12,978 nt of DNA from Elusimicrobia bacterium UBA5214 (lineage in GTDB: Bacteria; Elusimicrobiota; UBA5214): positions 34,203 to 47,180 of the forward strand of contig DHVG01000001.1 of the NCBI GenBank assembly GCA_002412545.1, given 5' to 3'. Position numbers and translations under genes: made by a program. Below are positions 1-6,656 of this stretch, piece by piece. The notes below the pieces were generated by a model. That model was given only the letters and a program-made list of their open reading frames with translations. It made no database searches and was not told where the DNA came from. The first letter of the stretch is position 1. Each line of letters opens with the position of its first letter.

Positions 1-1
1 T

Positions 2-50
2 AAGGGTCGGCTACCTCTTTTCGGTCACAGTTGTCAAGTAGCGTACCCTT
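2..50. other. Imperfect stem-loop at the left edge
   Basis: Positions 2-7 (AAGGGT) pair with 45-50, and 10-14 (GCTAC) pair with 38-42. A 2x2 internal loop separates the helices and a 23-nt loop closes the structure. No T-tract follows the stem on the minus strand within the window, so I do not call it a terminator. It overlaps the possible start of a minus-strand reading frame described in the findings. Its function is unknown. Confidence 0.35.
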
Positions 51-102
51 TTCCCATTCACTCAACCCGATTTTTCTTTCCCCCCGGACAATTTTTTAAT
101 CC

Positions 103-130
103 CCTTCAGGGTAAATCCTTCAGGGTGAAC
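103..130. repeat. 14-bp direct tandem repeat, two copies
   Basis: CCTTCAGGGTAAAT (103-116) is followed directly by CCTTCAGGGTGAAC (117-130), 12 of 14 bases identical, and then by a partial unit CCTCCGG. It lies just downstream of the PLD-like gene in a non-coding gap. It may be a fragment of a dispersed repeat family. No coding role is visible. Confidence 0.45.
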
Positions 131-160
131 CCTCCGGCACGATTATTTTACAGAGGAAAT

Positions 161-871
161 TTAAATTATAATTGCGATATTCCACCAATCATTGAAATCG
201 GTTATGATTTTTTGTTTTTCTGAATCCTCCTTAATTTTACTTAAAAGAGTGGCTTTTTGCCCTGCTTGATTAAAAGAAGTTCCAAGTGTCCATACTTGGT
301 CTTGGTCTATGATATAAAATCTGTCGTGAGATTTATCTGATTTCTTCACTTCGATAGTTTTCTTCGGGAATTGTTTCTTAAAAGCTTCCAATCTCTGCTG
401 GAATAATCCTTTAGTTTGATTTGTTAAAAGTTTTATTTCATCAGCGGAAACTTCTGTCAACTCTTCAATAATTTTTTCATCCATATAAGCGTCAAATATC
501 CAAAGAGAATTTTGTGCTTGTCTTATAACTCTTGCAAGGTTTTTTTGAACATCAAGATAACTATTTTCTGAAAAATACATTTGTTCAGGAAGACTTTCTT
601 CCATTTCAATACTCAATTTTAATTCCTCTATTGCCATTTGTACTTGACTTTTCATTATTTTAAATGCTGGTATTAATGTGGAATCATTTAATTCTAAATT
701 AAACTTATATGAATTTTGAATAAAATCAATATAGTATTGTTCGTTGAATTTCAATAACGGTGCAACTTTATTTGCCCAGTTTGATACTTTATCACAAGTT
801 CTAAATCCACCTTCACCCCGTAACAAAGAAAATAATTCTTCTAACTTTTTAAGTAATAATTTCTTATCCAT
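161..871 (-). CDS. Phospholipase D-like domain protein of the restriction-modification cluster
   Basis: About 236 residues. The N-terminal half is helical and unrecognised. The C-terminal half (roughly residues 105-235) looks like a single PLD-superfamily domain: a predicted strand ending LWIFDAYMD, then the signature SHDRFYIID (HxR-x4-D, in place of the usual HxK-x4-D) and a GTSFNQAG segment matching the GxxN part of the motif. Many PLD-fold proteins are nucleases or phosphodiesterases that act as dimers of single-motif chains. A nuclease or regulatory role beside the restriction genes is inference. The ATG at 871 is chosen. An in-frame TTG at 883 would add four residues, and neither has a strong ribosome-binding site. 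It starts about 20 bases after the specificity-subunit gene ends, so the two are probably cotranscribed. Confidence 0.75.
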   Translation of the reverse strand: MDKKLLLKKLEELFSLLRGEGGFRTCDKVSNWANKVAPLLKFNEQYYIDFIQNSYKFNLELNDSTLIPAFKIMKSQVQMAIEELKLSIEMEESLPEQMYFSENSYLDVQKNLARVIRQAQNSLWIFDAYMDEKIIEELTEVSADEIKLLTNQTKGLFQQRLEAFKKQFPKKTIEVKKSDKSHDRFYIIDQDQVWTLGTSFNQAGQKATLLSKIKEDSEKQKIITDFNDWWNIAIII

Positions 872-890
872 TTTTATAAACAAGTACGAC

Positions 891-2270
891 TCAATCTAAA
901 ATTATTTTTTCTACTTCTTGTTTGGCTTGTTCAAGAATTTGTTTTGCTTCTTCTTGAAGTTGTTTTGCTTTTACTTGACGACTTTTCACTTCTTCAGCAA
1001 TTTTGTTTTGGGTCCCAATTGGTGGAGTAGGAATTTTAATCAATCTAACATCATCGGGTGACAAATGTTTGTTTGTTGCTCCTGTTATTTCTCTTAACAA
1101 TTGATATTGGCCACAATTTGATAAAAGAAACGCTTGTACATAATATGGATTAAAATTATTGTTTGTTTTAAATTTTACCATATCGCCTCCAAGATAAAAT
1201 TCTTCTTTAGAATTCCACAGACCAACCTTCCCAATTGTTGCACCGGTGATTACTACAATTACATCATCTTTGTTAATTTTGTGTTCTTGACTAAAAATAT
1301 TTTTTGCTGTTGTGTATTCATCTAAGTCCATTAAACCATTTTTTAAAATATTTCTTATTTGTAATACCTTAACGTCTCCATCTTTTTCTTCATCACTCGG
1401 TAGTAATCCCTTAACCATATTACCTTCAAAAGTATCTTTCAATTCATTGATTTTATATTTTCCATTTCTTGTTGACTTTTCAATTTCTTTAAACTTTGGT
1501 TGATAGTAATAAGCGTCTGCTCTGTTGCTTTCAACCTCATCAGCATTAACAACATAACACATTTTATCTTTTAATTCTGGAAGTTTTATTCCTAATTCAT
1601 CAAGCACATAATTATTTACTGAATCTAAAAGTTTTTGTGCCTCTGTCTCTTTTTGTTTTTTTTGATGATAAGCAGATTGCATAATGTTAACGATTTGGTT
1701 TTGTGTTTCAAGGGGTGGAATTGGAACCATGATTGATTTTATATCTTCAGTTGTAATTTTTGTTTGAACCTGCCCACTTATTTTTCTAATCAACTGTACT
1801 CGGCCGTACTTAGAAGACAAAAATACTTTAAGATAGTTTGGTGTGACTTCTTTTAAATTTTTTATAGCAATAAAATTCGCACTGATAATCCCGCCATTAA
1901 AGAAATCAGTTATCTTTACAACTAAACCTAAAGTTCCTCTTTGTGAAATCACTAAATCTCCTTTTTTTATCTGGTAGGATTCTAACCTTTTGGCTAAATC
2001 TTTGGTTATATAAGTCATTTCTTTTGATAAAAGTTCTTGATTTTCATCTATATTCGCAATTCTAACCAGAGGAACTCCGCAATCTACATAATCTTTAACC
2101 TTTATAGATGAACCAAATGGTCCACAAATTACATCTGCAATATCTTTTACCTGTATAGTTTCATATTTTAATTTTTGAATCTCTCTATAAAGTCTATTAA
2201 AATCAGGTCTGTAATAATAGGGGTCTAATCTTCTTTCAATTTTATCTGTCAAGACAACAAAACACTGCAT
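891..2270 (-). CDS. hsdS: Restriction-modification specificity (S) subunit with two target-recognition domains
   Basis: 459 residues with the internal duplication typical of HsdS. Each half opens with a similar motif (RLDPYYYRPDF at ~14-24; RADAYYYQPKF at ~250-260). Each then has a target-recognition domain, and each closes with the conserved proline-rich motif before a long helix (VPIPPLETQNQIV at ~182-194; IPTPPIGTQNKIA at ~413-425). The C-terminus (~426-456) is strongly helical and charged, matching the spacer helix that sets the distance between half-sites. Family knowledge says the two TRDs read the two halves of a bipartite DNA site and dock the methyltransferase subunits. The ATG lies one base after the stop of the nuclease-methyltransferase gene, with AAGGAAC upstream inside that gene, which suggests translational coupling. 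The DNA site recognised cannot be read from the sequence. Confidence 0.92.
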   Translation of the reverse strand: MQCFVVLTDKIERRLDPYYYRPDFNRLYREIQKLKYETIQVKDIADVICGPFGSSIKVKDYVDCGVPLVRIANIDENQELLSKEMTYITKDLAKRLESYQIKKGDLVISQRGTLGLVVKITDFFNGGIISANFIAIKNLKEVTPNYLKVFLSSKYGRVQLIRKISGQVQTKITTEDIKSIMVPIPPLETQNQIVNIMQSAYHQKKQKETEAQKLLDSVNNYVLDELGIKLPELKDKMCYVVNADEVESNRADAYYYQPKFKEIEKSTRNGKYKINELKDTFEGNMVKGLLPSDEEKDGDVKVLQIRNILKNGLMDLDEYTTAKNIFSQEHKINKDDVIVVITGATIGKVGLWNSKEEFYLGGDMVKFKTNNNFNPYYVQAFLLSNCGQYQLLREITGATNKHLSPDDVRLIKIPTPPIGTQNKIAEEVKSRQVKAKQLQEEAKQILEQAKQEVEKIILD

Positions 2271-2271
2271 A

Positions 2272-4029
2272 TTATTGTTCCTTTACAAACTTTTTATATT
2301 CTTCGTAAATTGTATCTAAATCATTTATTCGGTCTTTTCTACCTGTAGCATCGTAACCGATATGCTCGGCAATTGCCATAAAGATAGGATATTTTTCTAA
2401 TTTTTCATTATCACTTTTTCTTCTCAAAAATACTAATGATGATTTTACCCCTGCCCCATAATGAGTGAAAGCGAATTGCGGAAGTGAGACTATTGCCAAA
2501 ATTTGACATCGTTCCATTATGAAATTTCTAACATATTGTAAAGATGAGTTTGTTAAAATCCCATCAGGTAGGACAATGCCAATTTTCCCTGTGCCGGGTT
2601 TGACAAAGTCAATACATCGTTCAATAAACATTATTTCTGTTTTTTGATTTTTTCTCTTAGTTTTCTTGCTCCCAAGTTCATATTGAGGTAAATAATTTTT
2701 TTCTGTATCTTTAATGGTTGCTCCAAAAGGTGGATTAGTTAAAACTATGTCAAAATGCTCCTTCTTAAAATCCTTTTTTATTTCCTGTATATCCTTAAAA
2801 TTTTTCAAAGCATCGGTACTGATAATATTTGTATGTCCATCATCGTGGATAATCATATTCATCTTACAAACACGGGCAATTTGGTCATTGATTTCAATTC
2901 CATAAATATTGTTTTTAGCAAAGTCGTGCCAGATTCTCCACCCCTCTTCTTTTCCATAATCTTTTTCTGTTAATTCTCTTATAAAATCCATTGCGTTAAG
3001 CAAAAATCCACCACTGCCACAAGCAGGGTCTAAAACAAGGTCATCATTTTCTGGATTTAACATTTTAACACAGAACTGGACAATTTCCCGCGGAGTAAAA
3101 AATTGTCCCATTTTACCCATAAAAAACTCTTTCATAAATGTTTCAAAAGCCATCCCTTTTGTATCAAGGTCAATTTTGTTTAATGCTAATGATTGTAAGT
3201 GTTCAACTACGCTATAGACAATTTCTGGCTCTAATCGTATGTCTTCTTTGAAAACTTCCTCGTCTTCCTTTTTTGCTTTCTGATATATAGAATTTATTCT
3301 CTCAAAAACTTCCTTCGCTGTTTCAGAAGTACCTATTTGAAATTTGTAATATTCTCCATTTTTTGTTCCTTCCTTTTCATCTTTCAATTTGCAGAACAAG
3401 AGTTTAGAAACCTCATCAAAAGCGGTGGTCGGTGCAAGTCGTCCACCTTGCCAAACAGTATCGTGACATTTTTCTAATGTTCTAATTAAATCTTCTTTAA
3501 AAACAATTTGTAAATCAAATTTGGCATTGCCTTTGACATATTTATATTTTGGTGCTTTACCATATTTTACAGGAATATCAGAAATAACATTTTTTTCTCT
3601 TTCACTTGGTTTAAAACCAGCAACATCAAAAATAGTCCTTGTATTACCGGCAACAACACAGGCATATTTTGCTCGGAGAGAATTAGCGTTACCGAAAACT
3701 TGTTCTATTGCTTGCTTAAATTCGGCATCGGTAATTCCATCTTTTTTGCATTCCACAACTAAATATGGTTTTTTCTTTTCATCATCTTCATAAACAACAA
3801 TATCTGCCTTATCTTCAGGTTTTCGGCGAGGTACAATAACTTCTAAATCAATTCTTTCTTTGGGATATTTATATTTCTTAATAAGTTCAAGATAAAAAGA
3901 CATTCTCACTTGTTCTTCGGGGTCATTTGCTTTATATGTTTTATTCGGAATGAGATACAAAACACGATTTTCTCTTATTTGTATGAGTTCATCATCTTTT
4001 ATTTGATAAATAAAATCATTTTTGTTCAT
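2272..4029 (-). CDS. hsdM: Fused PD-(D/E)xK nuclease-like / N6-adenine DNA methyltransferase subunit
   Basis: 585 residues in two parts. Residues ~35-135 look like the N-terminal domain of HsdR (HSDR_N type): KADIVVY with D76, then VVECKKD with E93 and K95, then a Gln-rich helix (Q106, Q110), consistent with a PD-(D/E)xK nuclease core. Residues ~200-585 form an HsdM-type methyltransferase: GQFFTPREIV (~308-317), SAM-binding motif I DPACGSGGF (334-342) and catalytic motif IV NPPFG (432-436). The methyltransferase would methylate adenine N6 using SAM, with site choice set by the adjacent S subunit. Fusion of nuclease and methyltransferase with a separate S protein resembles BcgI-like type IIB enzymes. 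However, related HSDR_N-methyltransferase proteins also occur beside full HsdR, which is not seen here. A GAGAGGTGA ribosome-binding site precedes the ATG. Whether the nuclease is active is inference. Confidence 0.9.
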   Translation of the reverse strand: MNKNDFIYQIKDDELIQIRENRVLYLIPNKTYKANDPEEQVRMSFYLELIKKYKYPKERIDLEVIVPRRKPEDKADIVVYEDDEKKKPYLVVECKKDGITDAEFKQAIEQVFGNANSLRAKYACVVAGNTRTIFDVAGFKPSEREKNVISDIPVKYGKAPKYKYVKGNAKFDLQIVFKEDLIRTLEKCHDTVWQGGRLAPTTAFDEVSKLLFCKLKDEKEGTKNGEYYKFQIGTSETAKEVFERINSIYQKAKKEDEEVFKEDIRLEPEIVYSVVEHLQSLALNKIDLDTKGMAFETFMKEFFMGKMGQFFTPREIVQFCVKMLNPENDDLVLDPACGSGGFLLNAMDFIRELTEKDYGKEEGWRIWHDFAKNNIYGIEINDQIARVCKMNMIIHDDGHTNIISTDALKNFKDIQEIKKDFKKEHFDIVLTNPPFGATIKDTEKNYLPQYELGSKKTKRKNQKTEIMFIERCIDFVKPGTGKIGIVLPDGILTNSSLQYVRNFIMERCQILAIVSLPQFAFTHYGAGVKSSLVFLRRKSDNEKLEKYPIFMAIAEHIGYDATGRKDRINDLDTIYEEYKKFVKEQ

Positions 4030-4033
4030 AAAT

Positions 4034-4042
4034 TCACCTCTC
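4034..4042 (-). promoter_or_regulatory. Strong ribosome-binding site of the nuclease-methyltransferase gene
   Basis: On the minus strand GAGAGGTGA ends four bases before the ATG at 4029. It is one of the best Shine-Dalgarno matches in the window and supports that start. Confidence 0.7.
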
Positions 4043-4061
4043 TATTTATTTTTTATTCCTC

Positions 4062-4087
4062 GCTTTCAACGAAGCTTCGGGGAAAGC
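4062..4087. other. Palindrome in the abiE / restriction-modification gap
   Basis: GCTTTC (4062-4067) pairs with GAAAGC (4082-4087) around a self-complementary CGAAGCTTCG (4070-4079). A further AAGCTTC copy lies at 4089-4095. On the minus strand the stem is followed by an A-rich stretch, not a T-run, so a terminator between abiEii and the methyltransferase gene is unlikely. It could be a repeat remnant or a regulatory site. Confidence 0.35.
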
Positions 4088-4131
4088 AAGCTTCAACAAT
4101 TTTTTCCGGAAAAGGTTCGGTTTTACTTACC

Positions 4132-4800
4132 TTACCGAAAAGATAAAATTGTGTTTATCTGCTGAGTCAAATAGAAAAATTTATTTTTTAGATAATATTT
4201 TCTCATTTCATAGTCAAGCACTGAACCTAATTTAACTGCGTAATCATTTTTTTTAAATTTTTTTATCACCTTTAGCATTTTCACCAATTTTTCTTTTTTT
4301 TCGTTTATCTTTATTCCTTGCCGGAGAAGAAATTCTATATCAAAACAATCACGAATTTCTTTGCGGTCTAATAATGCGTCAATCTTGTTTTTCATCATTT
4401 CTTCTAAAGACAAACATCGCAAAATTACTTGTTTATTAGTATAGGGAGAATAAGCAATCCTTTCCTGTCCGCCACGGCGGACTACTCTTTTTCTTATTTC
4501 GATTTTTATTTTTTTTGGATATTCCGGAGAGCCAAATTCAAACAGTAAAGTAAAATATTTGTTTTTAGAATCCGTAAGTTTATAATTTTTCTGTAAAAAC
4601 TCTTTTAGTTTTTTATAATAACTATTAAAATTCACTTTCTTTATAAACCAGAAATCAAGGTCAGAAGAATAGCGTTTCATATCATAACACAAACGGAGCA
4701 TTGTTCCGCCAACAAAAACTAAGGGTAAGAGAAATCCTGCATTTTTTAATTTCTCTAAAACTTCAATTTCAAAGAGTTCGTGTTTTTTTAACTCTTCCAT
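4132..4800 (-). CDS. abiEii: AbiEii-family nucleotidyltransferase toxin
   Basis: 222 residues with the nucleotidyltransferase signature near the start: FVGGTMLRL (~29-37) then RYSSDLDFWF (~43-52), giving the GG...DxD metal-binding pattern (D47, D49). A later block MKNKIDALLDRKEIRDCFDIEFLL (~136-159) matches the conserved Lys/Asp/Arg region of AbiEii/AbiGii proteins. In studied AbiE systems this protein is the toxin of a type IV toxin-antitoxin pair, a GTP-preferring nucleotidyltransferase that causes abortive infection and growth arrest. Homologues of this fold have been shown to modify tRNA. The substrate here is unknown. Its ATG lies inside the antitoxin gene with a 13-nt overlap, the standard AbiE arrangement, so the two are surely co-translated. 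The protein is shorter than many AbiEii members (about 300 residues) but appears intact at both ends. Confidence 0.88.
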   Translation of the reverse strand: MEELKKHELFEIEVLEKLKNAGFLLPLVFVGGTMLRLCYDMKRYSSDLDFWFIKKVNFNSYYKKLKEFLQKNYKLTDSKNKYFTLLFEFGSPEYPKKIKIEIRKRVVRRGGQERIAYSPYTNKQVILRCLSLEEMMKNKIDALLDRKEIRDCFDIEFLLRQGIKINEKKEKLVKMLKVIKKFKKNDYAVKLGSVLDYEMRKYYLKNKFFYLTQQINTILSFR

Positions 4801-5372
4801 AGTTTTTCTAAATAGACAGCTGTTCTCAAAGGATATTTCTTTACTAATTTTTTTATTATTTTTTTATCAAGTTTAGCGAAATCAATTGCCGAAAAATCCA
4901 ATTCATATTTATTGAAGGAAACCAGATAAATTGCATCTAAAAACGCTTTTTCTTTAGTAGCGATAAAAAAGTTATCCAATTTAACAAAACCAAAATACAA
5001 TTTGCGTTTAATTTTGGTATAACTAAACACTTGACTATCAATATCAAGTTTAAGCGTGCGATTTATTGCTATTGATTCAACAAAGTTCTGTTGTAACTGG
5101 GTAGTTATTTGATAATAACTTAAAGCGGTGGAAAGCGAAATATATGAAGGGACCTGCAGTATATTGGCAAGAAAATATAAATCTTTTTCAGTAAGTGTTT
5201 TCCATTTTTCATTTAGTATATAAAAATTTCTTTTCAAACGAACAAAAGAACCATTTTTTACATAACGGTTGCAAAGAACATTAGCCGAACGGGGATTAAT
5301 GCCAAAATTATTAGCAACATCTTGGCAGGTAAAATATAACTTATTCAGTTTTTCTAATTTTTGGTAGTTCAT
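4788..5372 (-). CDS. abiEi: AbiEi-family antitoxin and transcriptional autoregulator
   Basis: 194 residues. Residues ~8-52 form a helix-turn-helix/winged-helix domain (FTCQDVANNFGI, then SANVLCNRYVKNGSFVRLKRNFYIL). Residues ~65-190 match the AbiEi C-terminal region: YISLSTALSYYQI, then KLDNFFIATKEKAFLDAIYL. Family knowledge: AbiEi neutralises AbiEii without a stable complex (type IV) and represses its own operon by binding inverted repeats in the promoter. That fits the perfect inverted repeat found just upstream. It overlaps the toxin start by 13 nt in another frame. No clear Shine-Dalgarno sequence precedes the ATG, which may keep expression low. The start is supported because the promoter ends only about 30 bases upstream, leaving no room for a longer protein. 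Confidence 0.87.
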   Translation of the reverse strand: MNYQKLEKLNKLYFTCQDVANNFGINPRSANVLCNRYVKNGSFVRLKRNFYILNEKWKTLTEKDLYFLANILQVPSYISLSTALSYYQITTQLQQNFVESIAINRTLKLDIDSQVFSYTKIKRKLYFGFVKLDNFFIATKEKAFLDAIYLVSFNKYELDFSAIDFAKLDKKIIKKLVKKYPLRTAVYLEKLWKS

Positions 5373-5389
5373 TATTATTGAGAACAGAT

Positions 5390-5409
5390 AATTAACAATT
5401 TTGTTAATT
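5390..5409. promoter_or_regulatory. Probable AbiEi operator: perfect 8-bp inverted repeat
   Basis: AATTAACA (5390-5397) and TGTTAATT (5402-5409) are perfect inverted arms around a 4-bp centre. The site begins one base downstream of the -10 box of the abiE promoter and covers the expected transcription start (near 5404), an ideal place for repression. AbiEi antitoxins are known to bind inverted repeats in their own promoter. Binding here is inferred from position. Confidence 0.65.
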
Positions 5410-5410
5410 T

Positions 5411-5439
5411 ATTATACTTAATAAATTATGGTTTGTCAA
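5411..5439 (-). promoter_or_regulatory. Sigma-70-type promoter of the abiE operon
   Basis: On the minus strand the -35 box is TTGACA (5434-5439) and the -10 box is TATAAT (5411-5416), both exact consensus, with a 17-bp spacer. Transcription would start near 5404, about 30 bases before the abiEi ATG. It probably also feeds the restriction-modification and PLD-like genes, because no clear promoter or terminator was seen between them. Confidence 0.85.
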
Positions 5440-5490
5440 GAGGTAGAATAGATAAAATTTTTAGATATCTGGATAGGATTGAATTATTTT

Positions 5491-6135
5491 TCAGTCAATA
5501 TTTTTCATTGCTGATAACTGTTCTTTGACTGATTGAAGTTGGGTACCGTAATCTTGGTCAAGTTGGTTAAGGATGGCACGCCATTCCTGTTGGAATTGTG
5601 GATTTTGTTCAACGGCAATTTTTAACTTTACTCCTTGTTTTTTCATTTGTTCCTCAAGATTTTTCATTTCTTGAGTTTGCCTGATGAAAGATTCGTATTT
5701 TTTTCGTAGATGCTCGTAAAGTTGTTTTCTGTGTTCAAGATATTCATCAAAAAACTGGTCAATTTGGGCAAAAATATCTTTTAATTTTTCTTTATCTTTT
5801 TTCAAATGATAAAGTCCTTCCATTGCCCTTAAATTCTCTTTTTTTCTTTCTTTATTTTCCGGAAGGATAATATTCCTTAAGAATACTTGGATTGCGCCTT
5901 CAATTTGCAATCGGTAATTTGCCTGTCCCGATGATACATCGGGATGGATAATTTGTAATTTTTCTTTTATTTCGGTAAGTTTAGCGGAGAGATTAAATTT
6001 AGGATTTCTCAGGTATTCACCAGCAAGTTTTGTTCCTTGTTCTAAAGCAGTATCTTTTTCAATTTCTTTTTCAGATACAGTTATCCCTTTTGCTTTTTCT
6101 AAAGCAATTTCTAAGGCTGATTTTATTTCATCCAT
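5491..6135 (-). CDS. Hypothetical coiled-coil protein
   Basis: 214 residues that I do not recognise. It is highly charged and mostly helical, with no signal peptide, membrane segment or cysteine pair. Residues ~85-170 and ~180-214 are rich in Lys/Glu/Gln with heptad-like spacing (for example KDKEKLKDIFAQIDQFFDEYL and QTQEMKNLEEQMKKQG), indicating coiled coils. A more ordered stretch with aromatic and Pro/Gly residues lies at ~60-85 (IIHPDVSSGQANYRLQIEG). It looks cytoplasmic and could be a scaffold or partner subunit. It ends about 50 bases upstream of the abiE promoter. Its own upstream gap holds a GATTAC palindrome, so membership in the abiE transcript is doubtful. The ATG is preceded only by a weak AGG. 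Confidence 0.75.
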   Translation of the reverse strand: MDEIKSALEIALEKAKGITVSEKEIEKDTALEQGTKLAGEYLRNPKFNLSAKLTEIKEKLQIIHPDVSSGQANYRLQIEGAIQVFLRNIILPENKERKKENLRAMEGLYHLKKDKEKLKDIFAQIDQFFDEYLEHRKQLYEHLRKKYESFIRQTQEMKNLEEQMKKQGVKLKIAVEQNPQFQQEWRAILNQLDQDYGTQLQSVKEQLSAMKNID

Positions 6136-6146
6136 ACCTAAAAAAT

Positions 6147-6271
6147 GATTACAGTGATTAAAGAACCACGATTACGGCGATTAAAAAGATAAAACAATCC
6201 CTTTCCAAAAATACTACTTTGAATGAAAATGTCCTTATCGCTGAAATCGGAATTTTAAAATCGCTGTAATC
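6147..6271. repeat. Two-armed GATTAC-family palindrome, copy 1
   Basis: The left arms GATTACAGTGATTA (6147-6160) and GATTACGGCGATTA (6170-6183) are mirrored by right arms at 6237-6250 (ATCGCTGAAATCGG) and 6258-6271 (AAATCGCTGTAATC). The ~125-bp element could fold into a long interrupted hairpin and fills nearly the whole gap between two genes. Related units recur at 6526-6611 and 7758-7969. Confidence 0.7.
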
Positions 6272-6276
6272 TATAT

Positions 6277-6507
6277 TTATAACTCTACTACTGGACAGGT
6301 GATAGTTTTCTTCACGCCATCTACGGCTTGGATTTTGGAAACAACTAATTCACCTAATTTTTTTAAATTGTCTGCCTTCGTCCAGACAATCAGGTCATAA
6401 GGACCAACTACTGCGGAGACACATTCTACACCTTTAATCCTGGAAATTGCGTTCAACGCAGATTTTACCTTTTTTGCGGCTACTTCAATCAGAACATAGG
6501 CTTCCAT
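6277..6507 (-). CDS. Stand-alone Lrp/AsnC ligand-binding (RAM) domain protein
   Basis: 76 residues that match only the C-terminal ligand-binding domain of Lrp/AsnC regulators, with no helix-turn-helix. The beta-alpha-beta-beta-alpha-beta pattern is visible: AYVLIEVAAKK, a helix ALNAISRIKGV, strands VECVSAVVGPYDLIVWTKA with the typical GPYD turn, helix LKKLGELVVSKI, and a last strand. The length is normal for stand-alone RAM proteins, which form ring-like oligomers and may bind amino acids or other small molecules. The ligand and partner are unknown. Translation should be efficient: AGGAGGTGA lies a few bases before the ATG. It lies between two GATTAC palindromes and shares direction with the radical-SAM gene upstream. 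Confidence 0.88.
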   Translation of the reverse strand: MEAYVLIEVAAKKVKSALNAISRIKGVECVSAVVGPYDLIVWTKADNLKKLGELVVSKIQAVDGVKKTITCPVVEL

Positions 6508-6512
6508 TTATC

Positions 6513-6521
6513 TCACCTCCT
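6513..6521 (-). promoter_or_regulatory. Near-perfect ribosome-binding site of the RAM-domain gene
   Basis: On the minus strand AGGAGGTGA ends five bases before the ATG at 6507. It lies immediately outside the GATTAC palindrome at 6526-6611, so the repeat leaves the site exposed. It fixes the start of this short gene. Confidence 0.8.
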
Positions 6522-6525
6522 ATTT

Positions 6526-6611
6526 AAACGATTACAACGATAGTAGCAACGATTACAGTGATTTATTTCATTTATCACCATAATCGGATTTTTTTATCGC
6601 TGGTATCGTTT
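6526..6611. repeat. Two-armed GATTAC-family palindrome, copy 2
   Basis: The outer arms AAACGATTACAACGATA (6526-6542) and TATCGCTGGTATCGTTT (6595-6611) match at 14 of 17 positions. The inner arms CGATTACAGTGAT (6550-6562) and ATCACCATAATCG (6574-6586) match at 11 of 13. It has the same four-arm plan as copy 1, but is shorter (86 bp). It occupies most of the gap between the radical-SAM and RAM-domain genes. Confidence 0.7.
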
Positions 6612-6656
6612 AGAGTTTTTTTACTAAGAATATTCTATCCTCTTTCTAATTAAAAA

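Noticed and set aside
4062..4087. Hairpin between abiEii and the methyltransferase gene considered as a terminator
   Set aside because: On the transcribed (minus) strand the stem is followed by A-rich sequence instead of a T-run.
1134..4146. Several plus-strand open frames of 60-90 codons opposite the restriction genes
   Set aside because: They lie wholly or mostly within well-supported minus-strand genes, have composition typical of antisense AT-rich sequence (runs of Phe/Ile/Leu), and show no domain or ribosome-binding site.
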